Below, one piece after another: positions 1-8,879 of a DNA stretch of 32,174 bases (position 1 is its first letter; every line of letters begins with the position of its first letter). A program made the translations under genes and the position numbers. This DNA is from Bacteroidota bacterium (GTDB lineage: Bacteria; Bacteroidota; Bacteroidia; Chitinophagales; Chitinophagaceae): positions 1-32,174 of the forward strand of contig JABDBG010000026.1 in assembly GCA_013288745.1 (NCBI GenBank), read 5' to 3'. The notes below the pieces were generated by a model that worked only from the letters and a program-made list of their open reading frames with translations, did no database searches and had not been told where the DNA came from.

Positions 1-868
1 CACCTAATATTCTTTTACTGATCTGTTTAAATTCCAGCTCAGTAAAAATTTCTTTCAGCGCTTCTTTATTTTGTTCTTTTATTCTGAAATCTTCTTCATG
101 AAATTCAACAGGCAATTCGGTAATGATCGTTGCGAGTTTTTTGCTCATTATTGCTAGGTCTTTTCCGTTGCGTACTTTTTCGCCCAGCGCACCTTTTATT
201 TTATCAGCATTAGCTAATACATTTTCTAAGGTTTGATATTCCTTTAATAATTTGGCTGCAGTTTTTTCACCAACACCGGGTATGCCGGGGATATTATCTA
301 CGGAATCTCCCATCAATCCTAAAATATCGATTACCTGGTCTACACTTTCGATATCCCATTTGGCACAAACTTCTGCAGGGCCCAAAATTTCAAAATTGCC
401 GCCTTGGTATGGAGGTTTGTATATCTTAATATTTTCCGAAACCAATTGTCCGTAATCTTTATCAGGCGTAACCATGTACACATCATAACCCGCTTTCTCA
501 GCCTGTTTAGCTAACGCGCCAATTACATCGTCGGCTTCGTAACCATCGATAGCTATTACTGGAATATTAAATCCTTCGATTATTTTTTTTATATCGGGTA
601 GGGAAGAAGAAATATCTTCCGGTGTTTCCTGCCTGTTGGCTTTATAGTCTGCGAAATCTGTATGGCGTTCTGTAGGCGCACTTGTATCAAAACAAACGGC
701 CATATGCGTAGGGTGCTGATTATTGATAAGATCAACCAAGGTATTTGTAAATCCAAATTGCGCATTGGTGTTTCTTCCTGCACTGGTAAGGCGTGGGCTA
801 CGAATTAACGCATAATAGGCACGGAATACGAGTGCCATGGCATCTAATAAAAATAATTTCTTTCGCAT
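1..868 (-). CDS. polA: DNA polymerase I, N-terminal part (5'-3' exonuclease domain); C-terminus beyond left edge
   Basis: I translated this open frame on the minus strand from the ATG at 868-866; it stays open to the window edge (289 codons). It begins MRKKLFLLDAMALVFRAYYA, the usual start of a Bacteroidota PolA. Metal-binding and helix-3-turn-helix motifs of the 5' flap nuclease follow in order: a YEADD acidic cluster, TPDKDYGQLV, then GLMGDSVDNIPGIPGVGEKT. The enzyme removes RNA primers and fills gaps in replication and excision repair. Only the nuclease domain is visible; the 3'-5' exonuclease-like and polymerase domains would lie to the left. An eight-base T run (583-590 on plus) is crossed in frame, so long homopolymers are not always broken here. 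It lies downstream of the ParA-like gene but a hairpin terminator separates them. Confidence 0.95.
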   Translation of the reverse strand, partial: MRKKLFLLDAMALVFRAYYALIRSPRLTSAGRNTNAQFGFTNTLVDLINNQHPTHMAVCFDTSAPTERHTDFADYKANRQETPEDISSSLPDIKKIIEGFNIPVIAIDGYEADDVIGALAKQAEKAGYDVYMVTPDKDYGQLVSENIKIYKPPYQGGNFEILGPAEVCAKWDIESVDQVIDILGLMGDSVDNIPGIPGVGEKTAAKLLKEYQTLENVLANADKIKGALGEKVRNGKDLAIMSKKLATIITELPVEFHEEDFRIKEQNKEALKEIFTELEFKQISKRILG

Positions 869-883
869 GGCGTAAAAGTAATT

Positions 884-915
884 AAAAAGGCGAGATGTTA
901 GTCTCGCCTTTTTTT
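884..915. terminator. Intrinsic terminator between the ParA-like gene and polA
   Basis: An 11-bp perfect stem (884-894 with 903-913) closes an 8-nt loop. It carries A/T runs on both flanks, so it can act in either direction. On the minus strand it follows the ParA-like stop codon, with which it overlaps by one or two bases, and ends in a T5 run. Confidence 0.8.
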
Positions 916-1657
916 ATTCCACAACTCCTTCTTTAATTTCAGTCCACAGATCACTATAACATTTTGCTGCATAGCTGCTGCGGGCATACTCTTCAATTGG
1001 TTTGCGGTAAATACCCATTCTTTCTACATCAGATAAAGCGGGGATATAATTTTGAAAGAATTTTTTGTCTTTGTATAATTTCTCCATTATTTCATTGTGC
1101 ATATTTTTACGAAGATCCACCAGCGTAAAAAAACACATCATTTTACTGCCATCAAGATCTTTTTCTTTAAAATAATCTTTCACCATATCGTAGGTGCGGA
1201 TCGATAATGTTGTTGGGATGATCGGCATCAATACAATATCCGCAGCTGCAAAAATATTTTCGCTTAGTGCGCTAAAGCCAGGAGGGCAATCAATGAAAAC
1301 GAAATCGTATTCATTTTCCAGCTGTTTTAAAATTCCTTTCAACCGTGTTTTATTACCTTTCATTTCTTCTACCATGATATCAAAACTTTTGGCAGAATTA
1401 TCAGCAGGAATAATTTCAAGGTTGTCGTATTCCGTTGCTAGGATAGCGCTTTCCAAAACCACATCTTTACTGATGAGTTTCTTGATGCCCATTGCATTTT
1501 TAGGTTTTACATTGTAGTAAAAAGTAGTAGAGCCTTGAGGGTCGATATCCCAAAGCAAAGTTTTATAACCATCTTTTGCTGCGAGATAGGCAAAATTTAC
1601 GCAAGAAGCCGTTTTGCCAACACCACCTTTAAGGTTGTAAAGTGCTATAACTATCAT
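914..1657 (-). CDS. ParA/MinD-type P-loop ATPase (orphan)
   Basis: A 247-residue protein with the deviant Walker A motif KGGVGKT at residues 10-16, the DIDPQGS Walker A' segment near 38-44 and the FIDCPPG Walker B segment near 120. These define the ParA/Soj family of dimerising ATPases that position DNA or protein cargo. Length and motifs are complete. No ParB-like gene or obvious parS array is nearby, so its cargo cannot be told from context; it might serve chromosome partition or positioning of another complex. It follows uvrB by 35 nt on the same strand. A weak -7-like TATCTTTC lies in that gap, so it may be co-transcribed with uvrB or have its own promoter. Family certain, role inferred. 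Confidence 0.85.
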   Translation of the reverse strand: MIVIALYNLKGGVGKTASCVNFAYLAAKDGYKTLLWDIDPQGSTTFYYNVKPKNAMGIKKLISKDVVLESAILATEYDNLEIIPADNSAKSFDIMVEEMKGNKTRLKGILKQLENEYDFVFIDCPPGFSALSENIFAAADIVLMPIIPTTLSIRTYDMVKDYFKEKDLDGSKMMCFFTLVDLRKNMHNEIMEKLYKDKKFFQNYIPALSDVERMGIYRKPIEEYARSSYAAKCYSDLWTEIKEGVVE

Positions 1658-1692
1658 GTGTACAGGTTTTTATTAATATGAAAGATAAGAAA

Positions 1693-3732
1693 TTATTTTT
1701 TCATTCCTTCCAACTCCTTCTGCATCCTGAACATTTCGTCTCTTAAACGGGCTGCTTCCATAAAATCCAGGTCCCGGGCGGCTTTTTCCATTTCCTTTTT
1801 GGTCTTGCCAATGGCTTTCTCTATCTGGGGAATCGTATTATAGACAATCTGCTCATCTGCCGCAACGTTTACCAGGTCCTGATCTGCACTTACAGAATAA
1901 GGATTTGATGGATCGTAGCCCTTTACATCGAGTACGGAGCCTTGCGCCATTACCTGTTCTATACTTTTGATAATCGTCTTGGGTGTGATATTGTGTTCGA
2001 TATTATAAGCCATCTGTTTTTCTCTTCTTCGGGATGTTTCGTCGATGGTTTTTTGCATACTGTCCGTCATCTTATCAGCATAAAAAATTACCAGTCCGTC
2101 AACATTACGCGCCGCCCTGCCTGCAGTTTGTGTTAAGCTTTTTTCATTACGTAGAAAGCCTTCTTTGTCTGCGTCCAAAATGGCTACCAGCGACACTTCC
2201 GGCAGATCTAACCCTTCTCTTAATAAGTTAACGCCTACCAGAACATCGATCACTCCGAGGCGCAGATCACGCAAAATTTCTACTCTTTCCAAGGTATCAA
2301 CTTCACTGTGAATGTATTTACTTTTTATATCGATGCGTTTGAGGTATTTATCCATTTCCTCTGCCATCCGTTTTGTCAACGTGGTCACTAAAACACGATC
2401 CCCTTTTTTAATGCGTTTATCTATTTCATCCAAAAGATCATCGATCTGATTTACTGACGGACGGATTTCTATCGGCGGATCTAATAATCCTGTTGGTCTT
2501 ACAACCTGTTCAACAACTACACCTCCGGTTTTCTCCAATTCATAATCACCAGGCGTGGCTGATACAAAAACGGTTTGATTGAGCATGCTTTCAAACTCAT
2601 TAAAATTAAGCGGACGATTATCCATAGCCGATGGCAAACGAAAACCGTAATCAACCAATACTAATTTTCTACTTCTGTCGCCACCATACATACCACTTAC
2701 CTGCGGAATTGTTTGATGGCTTTCATCTATCACACATAAATAATCATTCGGAAAATAATCCAACAAACAAAAGGGTCTTGTGCCGGGTTTTCTTCTGTCA
2801 AAAAATCTTGAATAGTTTTCTATACCATTGCAGTAACCCAATTCACGTATCATCTCCAGATCATAATTCACCCTTTCTTCTATGCGTTGGGCTTCAATAT
2901 ATTTTCCTGTTTTTTTAAAGTATTCTACCTGTGCAGCAGTTTCATCCTGTATCTCATAGATCACTTGCTGCATAATATCCTTCGGTGCTAAATATAAATT
3001 CGCCGGAAAGATAGCGGCATTATCAACTAAACCAATACGCTTGCTGGTAGTCAGTTCCAGCGTTTCGATACTTTCTATCTCATCACCAAAAAAAGTAATA
3101 CGGTAACCGAAATCTACATAAGGCAAATTGATATCAACTGTATCGCCTTTTACCCTGAAAGTGCCTCTTGTAAAATCTATCTGCGTTCTCTTATATAAAC
3201 TATTAACTAAAGAATGTAAAAATCCTTGTCTTGATAATACCTGCCCTTTTTGAATGCGCACGATACCGTTTTCAAATTCAGTCGGGTTGCCCATACCATA
3301 GATACAGCTTACACTAGCCACTACAATAATATCTCTTCTGCCACTTAATAATTGAGCTGTTGCCTGTAAACGTAGTTTATCTAATTCTTCATTGATACTG
3401 AGGTCTTTTTCAATATAGGTGTTGCTAACTGGCATGTAAGCCTCCGGCTGATAGTAATCGTAATAGCTAACAAAATAGCCAACAGCATTATCAGGGAAAA
3501 ATTGTTTGAACTCGCCATACAATTGCGCCACCAATGTTTTGTTGTGTGTTATAACCAATGTAGGCTTCTGTGTATTTTGAATAACATTCGCCATGGTATA
3601 GGTTTTGCCGCTGCCGGTAACGCCTAATAATGTTTGGTATCTTTCGCCATCCAAAATGCCGTTGGTTAGCTTTTGTATAGCCTCGGGCTGATCGCCGGAA
3701 GGAGAATATGGTGATTGTAAGTTGAAAGGCAT
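1693..3732 (-). CDS. uvrB: Excinuclease ABC subunit B
   Basis: A full-length 679-residue UvrB, the damage-verifying helicase-like subunit of nucleotide excision repair, which is loaded by UvrA and recruits UvrC. Visible motifs are Walker A GVTGSGKT at 37-44, the beta-hairpin YYDYYQPEAY at 90-99, the DESH helicase motif II at 336-339, the TTLTKRMAE and AGRAARN helicase segments, and a C-terminal UVR motif (about 630-675) that contacts UvrC. The start ATG fits the family's usual MxFxLxSPYxPxGDQP opening. The membrane-protein gene ends 26 nt upstream on the same strand, so the two may share a transcript. Confidence 0.97.
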   Translation of the reverse strand: MPFNLQSPYSPSGDQPEAIQKLTNGILDGERYQTLLGVTGSGKTYTMANVIQNTQKPTLVITHNKTLVAQLYGEFKQFFPDNAVGYFVSYYDYYQPEAYMPVSNTYIEKDLSINEELDKLRLQATAQLLSGRRDIIVVASVSCIYGMGNPTEFENGIVRIQKGQVLSRQGFLHSLVNSLYKRTQIDFTRGTFRVKGDTVDINLPYVDFGYRITFFGDEIESIETLELTTSKRIGLVDNAAIFPANLYLAPKDIMQQVIYEIQDETAAQVEYFKKTGKYIEAQRIEERVNYDLEMIRELGYCNGIENYSRFFDRRKPGTRPFCLLDYFPNDYLCVIDESHQTIPQVSGMYGGDRSRKLVLVDYGFRLPSAMDNRPLNFNEFESMLNQTVFVSATPGDYELEKTGGVVVEQVVRPTGLLDPPIEIRPSVNQIDDLLDEIDKRIKKGDRVLVTTLTKRMAEEMDKYLKRIDIKSKYIHSEVDTLERVEILRDLRLGVIDVLVGVNLLREGLDLPEVSLVAILDADKEGFLRNEKSLTQTAGRAARNVDGLVIFYADKMTDSMQKTIDETSRRREKQMAYNIEHNITPKTIIKSIEQVMAQGSVLDVKGYDPSNPYSVSADQDLVNVAADEQIVYNTIPQIEKAIGKTKKEMEKAARDLDFMEAARLRDEMFRMQKELEGMKK

Positions 3733-3758
3733 AATGGAATCAGCAATTTACGAAATTG

Positions 3759-4859
3759 TTACAGGTATTTACTGATCAATCCATCAATTCCCTTGCCATT
3801 TAAAAAATCCTGTTCGTATTGTTTGATGGTTTCTGTTTCGAGGTCTAGAAAACCGAGGTTTCTCAGTTCATGCATTTGCAGCATTTCACGAATTGAGATA
3901 TCTCCGTCTAGTAAAAAGCCCATAATAATTAATAAGATGCAGATCTTTTTTTCTTCTTCGTTGGCAGCCTTTAATTTGTTGAGGTATCCTTCTTCTAAAA
4001 AATGTGTTTCTTTCGGTTCTATTTTATAAATGGTGAACAACATTTTTGTTAGTACGTAATGATTTTGATGAAAGTCTCTTTTGTTGATCGCGATGTATTG
4101 GAGCGTATCATACAAAAGGCTTTTGAATTCAGGCGTTGGCTCCTGGTCCACTTTTATTTTGGCGACAACCTGTTCAATTAAATTTTGTCCCATGATTACC
4201 ACTCTGGCTTCCTTCAATATCACTTTGGTACCATAAGCGTTCCATGCAGAGAAAATAAAAATACCGGCAAAGTCTTTCACAGCCTGCAATGCGTAGCGGC
4301 CAAGCATACGTTGTATTAACACCTTGAACAACATATTGCTCAAAGTAGCTTTTAATAAAAAGAAAAAGTTCCAGGTAAGTAAAGCTGTTTTATTAATGCC
4401 TTGCAATGGATCGATGCCGTATTTTAATTCTTGTTTATTCTTTTTCTCTAATCCTATATCAACAAGTAAATTTCTTTTGTGGGTTGATTGTTTGTTGGCA
4501 TGCGTTAAAAATCCTGTCGCAACCGCTACCTCATGTGCGCACCAGATATTTAAAAAAGTAAGCAGGGTGATCTCGATCATAACCAGGATAAAACTATATA
4601 TCATCATCACAAAAGGAATAGCGAAGGGTCTGCCGAAAGCAATAATTGTATAGGAAGGGAACAATTGCGGCCATTCTAATTGCGGCGTGTATAAAAGTAT
4701 AACGCCCATCATCCCAAAAAAAGCCGCTGCCCAGATGGCAAAACGTTCGTTTCTTTTGATCGTTCTGATTTCATCATCATTCAAAAGAAAGAGTTCGCTA
4801 TCGGCATTTATCTTCCGAATGGGTAATAAGCGATAAAATCTGTGGTAAATGGTTCTCAA
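3759..4859 (-). CDS. Uncharacterised membrane protein (possibly LBF_2804-type)
   Basis: A 366-residue protein I cannot assign a function to. Two strong hydrophobic segments lie near residues 43-60 and 75-105, a further hydrophobic stretch near 165-190 and another near 300-315. The C-terminal half is mostly soluble and helical, with a regular mix of charged and hydrophobic residues that recalls the tellurite-resistance TerB-like fold, although no metal motif is evident. It may belong to the family sometimes annotated LBF_2804 in Bacteroidota and spirochaetes; that is a memory-based guess. It lies head-to-head with typA across a 200-bp gap and 26 nt before uvrB. There is no sign of truncation. 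Confidence 0.7.
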   Translation of the reverse strand: MRTIYHRFYRLLPIRKINADSELFLLNDDEIRTIKRNERFAIWAAAFFGMMGVILLYTPQLEWPQLFPSYTIIAFGRPFAIPFVMMIYSFILVMIEITLLTFLNIWCAHEVAVATGFLTHANKQSTHKRNLLVDIGLEKKNKQELKYGIDPLQGINKTALLTWNFFFLLKATLSNMLFKVLIQRMLGRYALQAVKDFAGIFIFSAWNAYGTKVILKEARVVIMGQNLIEQVVAKIKVDQEPTPEFKSLLYDTLQYIAINKRDFHQNHYVLTKMLFTIYKIEPKETHFLEEGYLNKLKAANEEEKKICILLIIMGFLLDGDISIREMLQMHELRNLGFLDLETETIKQYEQDFLNGKGIDGLISKYL

Positions 4860-4950
4860 GATCTAAATGTTAGGTCAAATCAGTTGATTCAATATAAATA
4901 TACATCATATCCTAAAAGGAAGAATTACCTATATTAATTGACATTTAACC

Positions 4951-4980
4951 TTGATATCCGGCTGATTTTGAGTACCTTTG
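4951..4980 (+). promoter_or_regulatory. Bacteroidota-type promoter of typA
   Basis: TTG at 4951-4953, a 19-nt spacer and TACCTTTG at 4973-4980 match the Bacteroidota sigma-ABfr consensus (TTG / N19 / TAnnTTTG) exactly. Transcription would start near 4984, giving a leader of about 76 nt before typA. Confidence 0.8.
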
Positions 4981-4997
4981 CGCCTCGAAAAGCAACC

Positions 4998-5033
4998 GGC
5001 TATTGGTAGTTACGCTGTAACACACTAATAACC
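4998..5033 (+). other. Stem-loop in the typA 5' untranslated region
   Basis: TATTGGT (5001-5007) pairs with ACTAATA (5024-5030) with one G-U wobble, and inner GTTAC (5009-5013) pairs with GTAAC (5017-5021) around a 3-nt loop. Flanking GG/CC can extend the helix past a mismatch. The hairpin lies inside the predicted leader and ends about 26 nt before the start codon. It has no T run, so it is not a terminator; a role in mRNA stability or translation is inference. Confidence 0.45.
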
Positions 5034-5059
5034 AGCAACTAAGAACAAAAGGAAAATTT

Positions 5060-6865
5060 ATGAATATAAGAAACATCGCCATCATCGCCCACGTAGATCA
5101 TGGTAAAACTACATTGGTTGATAAGATCCTTCATACTACAAAAGTATTTAGGGACAACCAGGAAACAGGTGACCTGATAATGGATAGCAACGATCTTGAA
5201 AGAGAACGTGGTATCACCATCTTCAGTAAGAATGCATCTGTTATTTACAAAGATTATAAGATCAATGTTATTGATACTCCGGGACATAGTGATTTCGGCG
5301 GAGAAGTTGAGCGCGTATTGAAAATGGCTGATGGTGTTGTATTGTTAGTAGATGCGTTTGAAGGGCCAATGCCTCAAACACGTTTCGTACTACAAAAAGC
5401 TTTGGCTTTAGGTTTAAAGCCAATTGTTGTAATTAACAAAGTAGATAAACCAAACTGTCGTCCTGATGAAGTGCATGATGCAGTATTTGAATTATTTTTC
5501 AACCTTGATGCAACAGAAGAACAATTAGATTTTCCTACTTTTTACGGGTCTGGTAAAAATGGTTGGTTTAATAACACACTAGAACAAATTGATAATATCA
5601 ATCCTTTATTAGATGGTATCATTAAATATGTACCTGAACCAAAGATCAGTGAAGGTAATTTGCAAATGCAGATCACTTCACTTGATTATTCTTCTTTCCT
5701 TGGCCGTATCGCTGTGGGTAGAGTGGCTCGCGGTGTAATTAAAGAAAACCAGGTTATTAGCTTAATGCAGGCTGATGGCACCATCAAAAAACCAAGAATT
5801 AAAGAATTATACATATTCGAAGGAATGGGCAAACGTAAGGTTGCAGAAGTTCAGGCCGGAGATATTTGCGCAGTTGTTGGATTAGAAGATTTCAATATCG
5901 GTGATACCATTGCTGATTTTGAAAACCCTGAAGCCTTGGCATTGATCACTGTCGATGAACCAACAATGAATATGTTGTTCAGTATTAACAACTCACCTTT
6001 CTTTGGTAAAGATGGTAAGTTTGTAACAAGCCGTCACTTACGTGATCGCTTACATAAAGAAACTGAAAAGAACCTTGCATTAAAAGTAGAAGATACGGAT
6101 GGAGCAGATAGCTTCCTTGTTTACGGCCGTGGTATCCTTCACCTAGGTATTCTGATCGAAACAATGCGTAGAGAAGGATATGAATTAACTGTTGGTCAGC
6201 CACAGGTAATTGTAAAAGAAATTGATGGTAAAAAATCTGAGCCATTTGAAAATCTGGTTGTAGATGTTCCACAAGAATTTGCAAGTAAAGTAATTGATTT
6301 AGTTAGTCGCCGTAAAGGAGAAATGTTGATCATGGAAACCAAAGGTGATATGCAACATTTAGAATTTGAAATCCCTTCGCGCGGTTTGATCGGTTTGCGT
6401 ACACAAATGCTGACTGCAACAACGGGTGAAGCTGTAATGGCTCATCGTTTCTTAGAATATCGTCCTTGGAAAGGCCCTATTCCTGGAAGAAACAATGGTG
6501 TTTTATTATCTAAAACAACTGAAAAAACAACAGCATATTCTATCGATAAATTACAGGAAAGAGGAACTTTCTTTGTAGATGCCGGTGAAGAAGTTTATGC
6601 AGGTCAAATTTTGGCCGAACACATTAAGCCGGGAGATCTTGTTGTAAATGCAACGGAAGCTAAAAAACTAACTAACCACCGTGCAAGCGGAACTGATGAT
6701 GCGTCTCGTATGGCACCAAAAGTTGTTATGTCTTTAGAAGAATGTATGGAGTATATCCAGCAAGATGAGTGTATCGAAGTAACTCCGAAGATCATCCGCT
6801 TAAGAAAATTATTATTGAACGAAGATGACAGAAAGAGAGAATCAAAGAAAATGGAAACAGCATAA
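5060..6865 (+). CDS. typA: Translational GTPase TypA/BipA
   Basis: A complete 601-residue TypA/BipA, a ribosome-binding GTPase of the EF-G class that helps 50S assembly and growth under stress such as cold. GTPase motifs are G1 HVDHGKT (11-17), the G2/switch segment [17 protein letters not shown] for G3 and NKVDKP for G4. Domain II, the EF-G-like domains ([28 protein letters not shown]) and the BipA-specific C-terminal domain ([23 protein letters not shown]) follow in the normal order. The ATG matches the family start ([19 protein letters not shown]). It is monocistronic, with its own promoter and a strong terminator. Confidence 0.97.
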   Translation: MNIRNIAIIAHVDHGKTTLVDKILHTTKVFRDNQETGDLIMDSNDLERERGITIFSKNASVIYKDYKINVIDTPGHSDFGGEVERVLKMADGVVLLVDAFEGPMPQTRFVLQKALALGLKPIVVINKVDKPNCRPDEVHDAVFELFFNLDATEEQLDFPTFYGSGKNGWFNNTLEQIDNINPLLDGIIKYVPEPKISEGNLQMQITSLDYSSFLGRIAVGRVARGVIKENQVISLMQADGTIKKPRIKELYIFEGMGKRKVAEVQAGDICAVVGLEDFNIGDTIADFENPEALALITVDEPTMNMLFSINNSPFFGKDGKFVTSRHLRDRLHKETEKNLALKVEDTDGADSFLVYGRGILHLGILIETMRREGYELTVGQPQVIVKEIDGKKSEPFENLVVDVPQEFASKVIDLVSRRKGEMLIMETKGDMQHLEFEIPSRGLIGLRTQMLTATTGEAVMAHRFLEYRPWKGPIPGRNNGVLLSKTTEKTTAYSIDKLQERGTFFVDAGEEVYAGQILAEHIKPGDLVVNATEAKKLTNHRASGTDDASRMAPKVVMSLEECMEYIQQDECIEVTPKIIRLRKLLLNEDDRKRESKKMETA

Positions 6866-6872
6866 TATTACG

Positions 6873-6904
6873 AACGGCGAAATGAAAATTTCGCCGTTTT
6901 TTTT
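6873..6904 (+). terminator. Intrinsic terminator of typA
   Basis: A perfect 11-bp stem (6873-6883 with 6888-6898) is closed by a GAAA tetraloop and followed by a T run through 6904. It begins 8 nt after the typA stop codon. Confidence 0.9.
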
Positions 6905-6983
6905 CTGAACCGCTGATTAAACCTGATTATTTTGATTTCGCTGATTTTAAAATCAAATCAATCAACTTCACTCAATGGTTCAG
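6905..6983. repeat. Degenerate TGATT-rich inverted-repeat element
   Basis: CTGAACC at 6905-6911 is the exact reverse complement of GGTTCAG at 6977-6983. Between them the left half carries several TGATT units (including CGCTGATT twice) and the right half their complements (AATCA, AATCAATC), meeting at a TGATTTTAAAATCA palindrome. The whole can fold as a long imperfect hairpin. It abuts the typA terminator, and I see no coding content. It may be a REP-like element. Confidence 0.45.
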
Positions 6984-7005
6984 ACAAAATAATTATCTTT
7001 ACAAA

Positions 7006-7227
7006 GTGAAAAAAATAGCTATCATATTATTGAGCATCTGCGTTACTATTAATGCAATGGCTCAATGTTCTATCTGTTCTAAAACAGCACAGCAAATGGG
7101 CGAAAAACCCGCTGCAGGATTGAATAGTGGCATTCTTTATTTAATGCTAGCGCCGTTTGTAATTATTGGTATCATCGGCTATCGCTGGTGGAAACACAAT
7201 GGCAGCCAGCCACAAGATCAATCGTAG
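7006..7227 (+). CDS. Small exported or membrane protein with a CxxC motif
   Basis: A 73-residue protein starting at GTG. It has an N-terminal signal-like hydrophobic segment (KKIAIILLSICVTINAMAQ), a CSIC pair at about residues 22-25, and one transmembrane helix near residues 44-60 (GILYLMLAPFVIIGIIGYRWW) ending in a short polar tail. The CxxC after a signal peptide would face the periplasm and could bind metal, carry a redox disulfide, or have the first Cys lipidated. I do not recognise a named family. A weak -7-like TATCTTTA at 6994-7001 lies just upstream. Its 3' end overlaps the convergent meaB gene by 10 bp. The protein-like composition and clean signal-TM layout argue that it is real. 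Confidence 0.65.
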   Translation: MKKIAIILLSICVTINAMAQCSICSKTAQQMGEKPAAGLNSGILYLMLAPFVIIGIIGYRWWKHNGSQPQDQS

Positions 7228-8120
7228 TTTTTTATAAAACGATACAGGTTAAAATCAGCTCCTTCTTTTTTAATACTTTCCTGTAGTGCGGCTTTATTAA
7301 TATCCTTCAGTCTTTTTTGTTGAATTAAGTAGTAGGCTTTTTCTGCCAGTAACCAAAAGTGTTTGGTGTTTTTGGCAGACTGCTTAAGGTTTTCATTGAT
7401 AGCGGCATACAATTCTTCAATACCTTCTTTTTGTGAGGCGATCGTTTTTATAACTGCTACGGGTGTTTCTTGTCGGTGAAATGCAGGCGCTAACATCAAC
7501 CGTAAATTCTTTACAAAAGTATCTGCATCGGGTCGGTCGCTTTTATTCACTACAAAGAGATCGGCAATTTCCATGATACCGGCTTTCATGGTTTGTATCT
7601 CATCGCCGGCTTCCGGCACTACCACCACAACAGTTGTATCGGCGAGTCCTGCAATTTCAATTTCACTTTGCCCAACGCCAACCGTTTCAACTATGATGTA
7701 ATCAAATCCCGCAACCTTTAAAAGATCTGTTATTTCAATGATCTTGGGATGCAAACCGCCAAGTGAACCTCTTGTCGCCAGAGAACGGATAAATACATTT
7801 GGGTTATTATACCACTTGCTCATCCGTAACCTGTCTCCTAATAATGCCCCAAGATTAAATGGAGAAGATGGGTCAACACATAACACAGCTACTTTTTTTT
7901 CTTGTTCAACGATCAATCCTATCAAACTGTCTACCAACGTGCTTTTGCCAGCACCTGGCGGTCCCGTTATGCCAATAACAGGTGTTGCAGAAGAAGGCAA
8001 TAAGCGCATCAGGGATTCGTAGCCCTGTGATTCATTCTCAATTAAGGAAATGCACCTGGCCAGTGTTCTGATATCAGCCTGTTGTATTTTTTGCAGGTAT
8101 TGTTGCCACATAAGAAACAA
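7218..8120 (-). CDS. meaB: MeaB/ArgK-type G-protein chaperone of methylmalonyl-CoA mutase
   Basis: A 300-residue SIMIBI-class GTPase with Walker A GPPGAGKS at 53-60, the DPSSPFNLGALLGDRLRM segment typical of MeaB/ArgK, VETVGVGQSE as the Walker B/switch region and VNKSD as the base-recognition motif. Family members gate cobalamin loading and protect methylmalonyl-CoA mutase from inactivation. No mutase gene lies in the window, so the partner must be elsewhere. An alternative start is the Met at residue 4. It converges with the small membrane protein and diverges from the LON-domain gene. Confidence 0.92.
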   Translation of the reverse strand: MFLMWQQYLQKIQQADIRTLARCISLIENESQGYESLMRLLPSSATPVIGITGPPGAGKSTLVDSLIGLIVEQEKKVAVLCVDPSSPFNLGALLGDRLRMSKWYNNPNVFIRSLATRGSLGGLHPKIIEITDLLKVAGFDYIIVETVGVGQSEIEIAGLADTTVVVVVPEAGDEIQTMKAGIMEIADLFVVNKSDRPDADTFVKNLRLMLAPAFHRQETPVAVIKTIASQKEGIEELYAAINENLKQSAKNTKHFWLLAEKAYYLIQQKRLKDINKAALQESIKKEGADFNLYRFIKNYD

Positions 8121-8217
8121 ATTTCAAGAACCAGTAATCAAAATCCAAATAAAATCTCAAATTCGAATAGCTTCTAATCATTAACAATTTACCATTAACA
8201 ATTAAGCATTATCATTT

Positions 8218-8225
8218 TATATTTG
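8218..8225 (+). promoter_or_regulatory. -7 promoter element of the LON-domain gene
   Basis: TATATTTG matches TAnnTTTG exactly and ends 12 nt before the start codon. The -33 region has only TTA at the expected spacing. The AT-rich upstream stretch repeats CATTAACAATT twice. Confidence 0.55.
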
Positions 8226-8237
8226 CAGTAATAAGCT

Positions 8238-8874
8238 ATGACGAATTTTATTCCCATTTTTCCATTAGGTATTGTTGTATATCCCGGTGAGGAACTGAAT
8301 CTGCACATTTTTGAACCGCGGTACAAACAATTGATCAAAGATTGTCATGAATCTAAAAAGCCATTTGGTATCCCTTCCGTTGTAAATAATAAAATGACGG
8401 AGATGGGCACATTGGTAGAAGTGGCGGAAATTACAACGTTATACGATAACGGTGAAATGGATGTTAAAACAAAAGGTGTAAAACCATTCCGCATTCTGGA
8501 AGTGATAAAAGATATACCCGAAAAAATGTATGATGGCGCCATCGTTACTTATCCAACGAATGATCCGAAAGGGAGTAAAAAATTAATGCAAAAGGTAATT
8601 GAAGCAACGAGGCAATTACACGAGTTCTTAAAAGTAAATAAGAAATTTAAAAAAACCTGAAGAAGAATTATTGAGTTACGATGTAGCACATCATGTGGGA
8701 TTATCATTAGAAGAAGAATACGAATTACTCGAGTTACTAAGAGAATTATACAGACAAGAATATTTAAAACAACATTTAGTGAAAGTCTTGCCTGTGATGG
8801 CTGAAATGGAAACATTGAAAGACAGAATACAATTGAACGGGCATTTTAAAAATCTGGAAGGATTTAATCTATAA
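8238..8874 (+). pseudogene. Lon N-terminal substrate-binding-domain protein, split by a one-base frameshift
   Basis: The frame opened at 8238 reads a LON-domain protein (FIPIFPLGIVVYPGEELNLHIFEPRYK) up to a TGA at 8658-8660. The frame from about 8650 to 8874 continues it with PEEELLSYDVAHHVGLSLEE and a helical C-terminus. The join lies in a seven-A run (8649-8655): removing one A gives NKKFKKPEEELLSYDV and a 211-residue protein, the usual length for stand-alone LON-domain proteins. The downstream part has no start of its own apart from a TTG. These proteins share the substrate-binding domain of Lon protease but lack ATPase and protease domains; their role is poorly known. A sequencing error, a true mutation or transcriptional slippage could explain the break. 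A -1 ribosomal slip would not, because it gives the wrong frame. Confidence 0.85.
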
Positions 8875-8879
8875 TCAAA

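Noticed and set aside
8646-8657. Programmed -1 ribosomal frameshift at TTTAAAAAAAC in the LON-domain gene
   Set aside because: The downstream frame is +1, not -1, so a -1 slip would not reach it.
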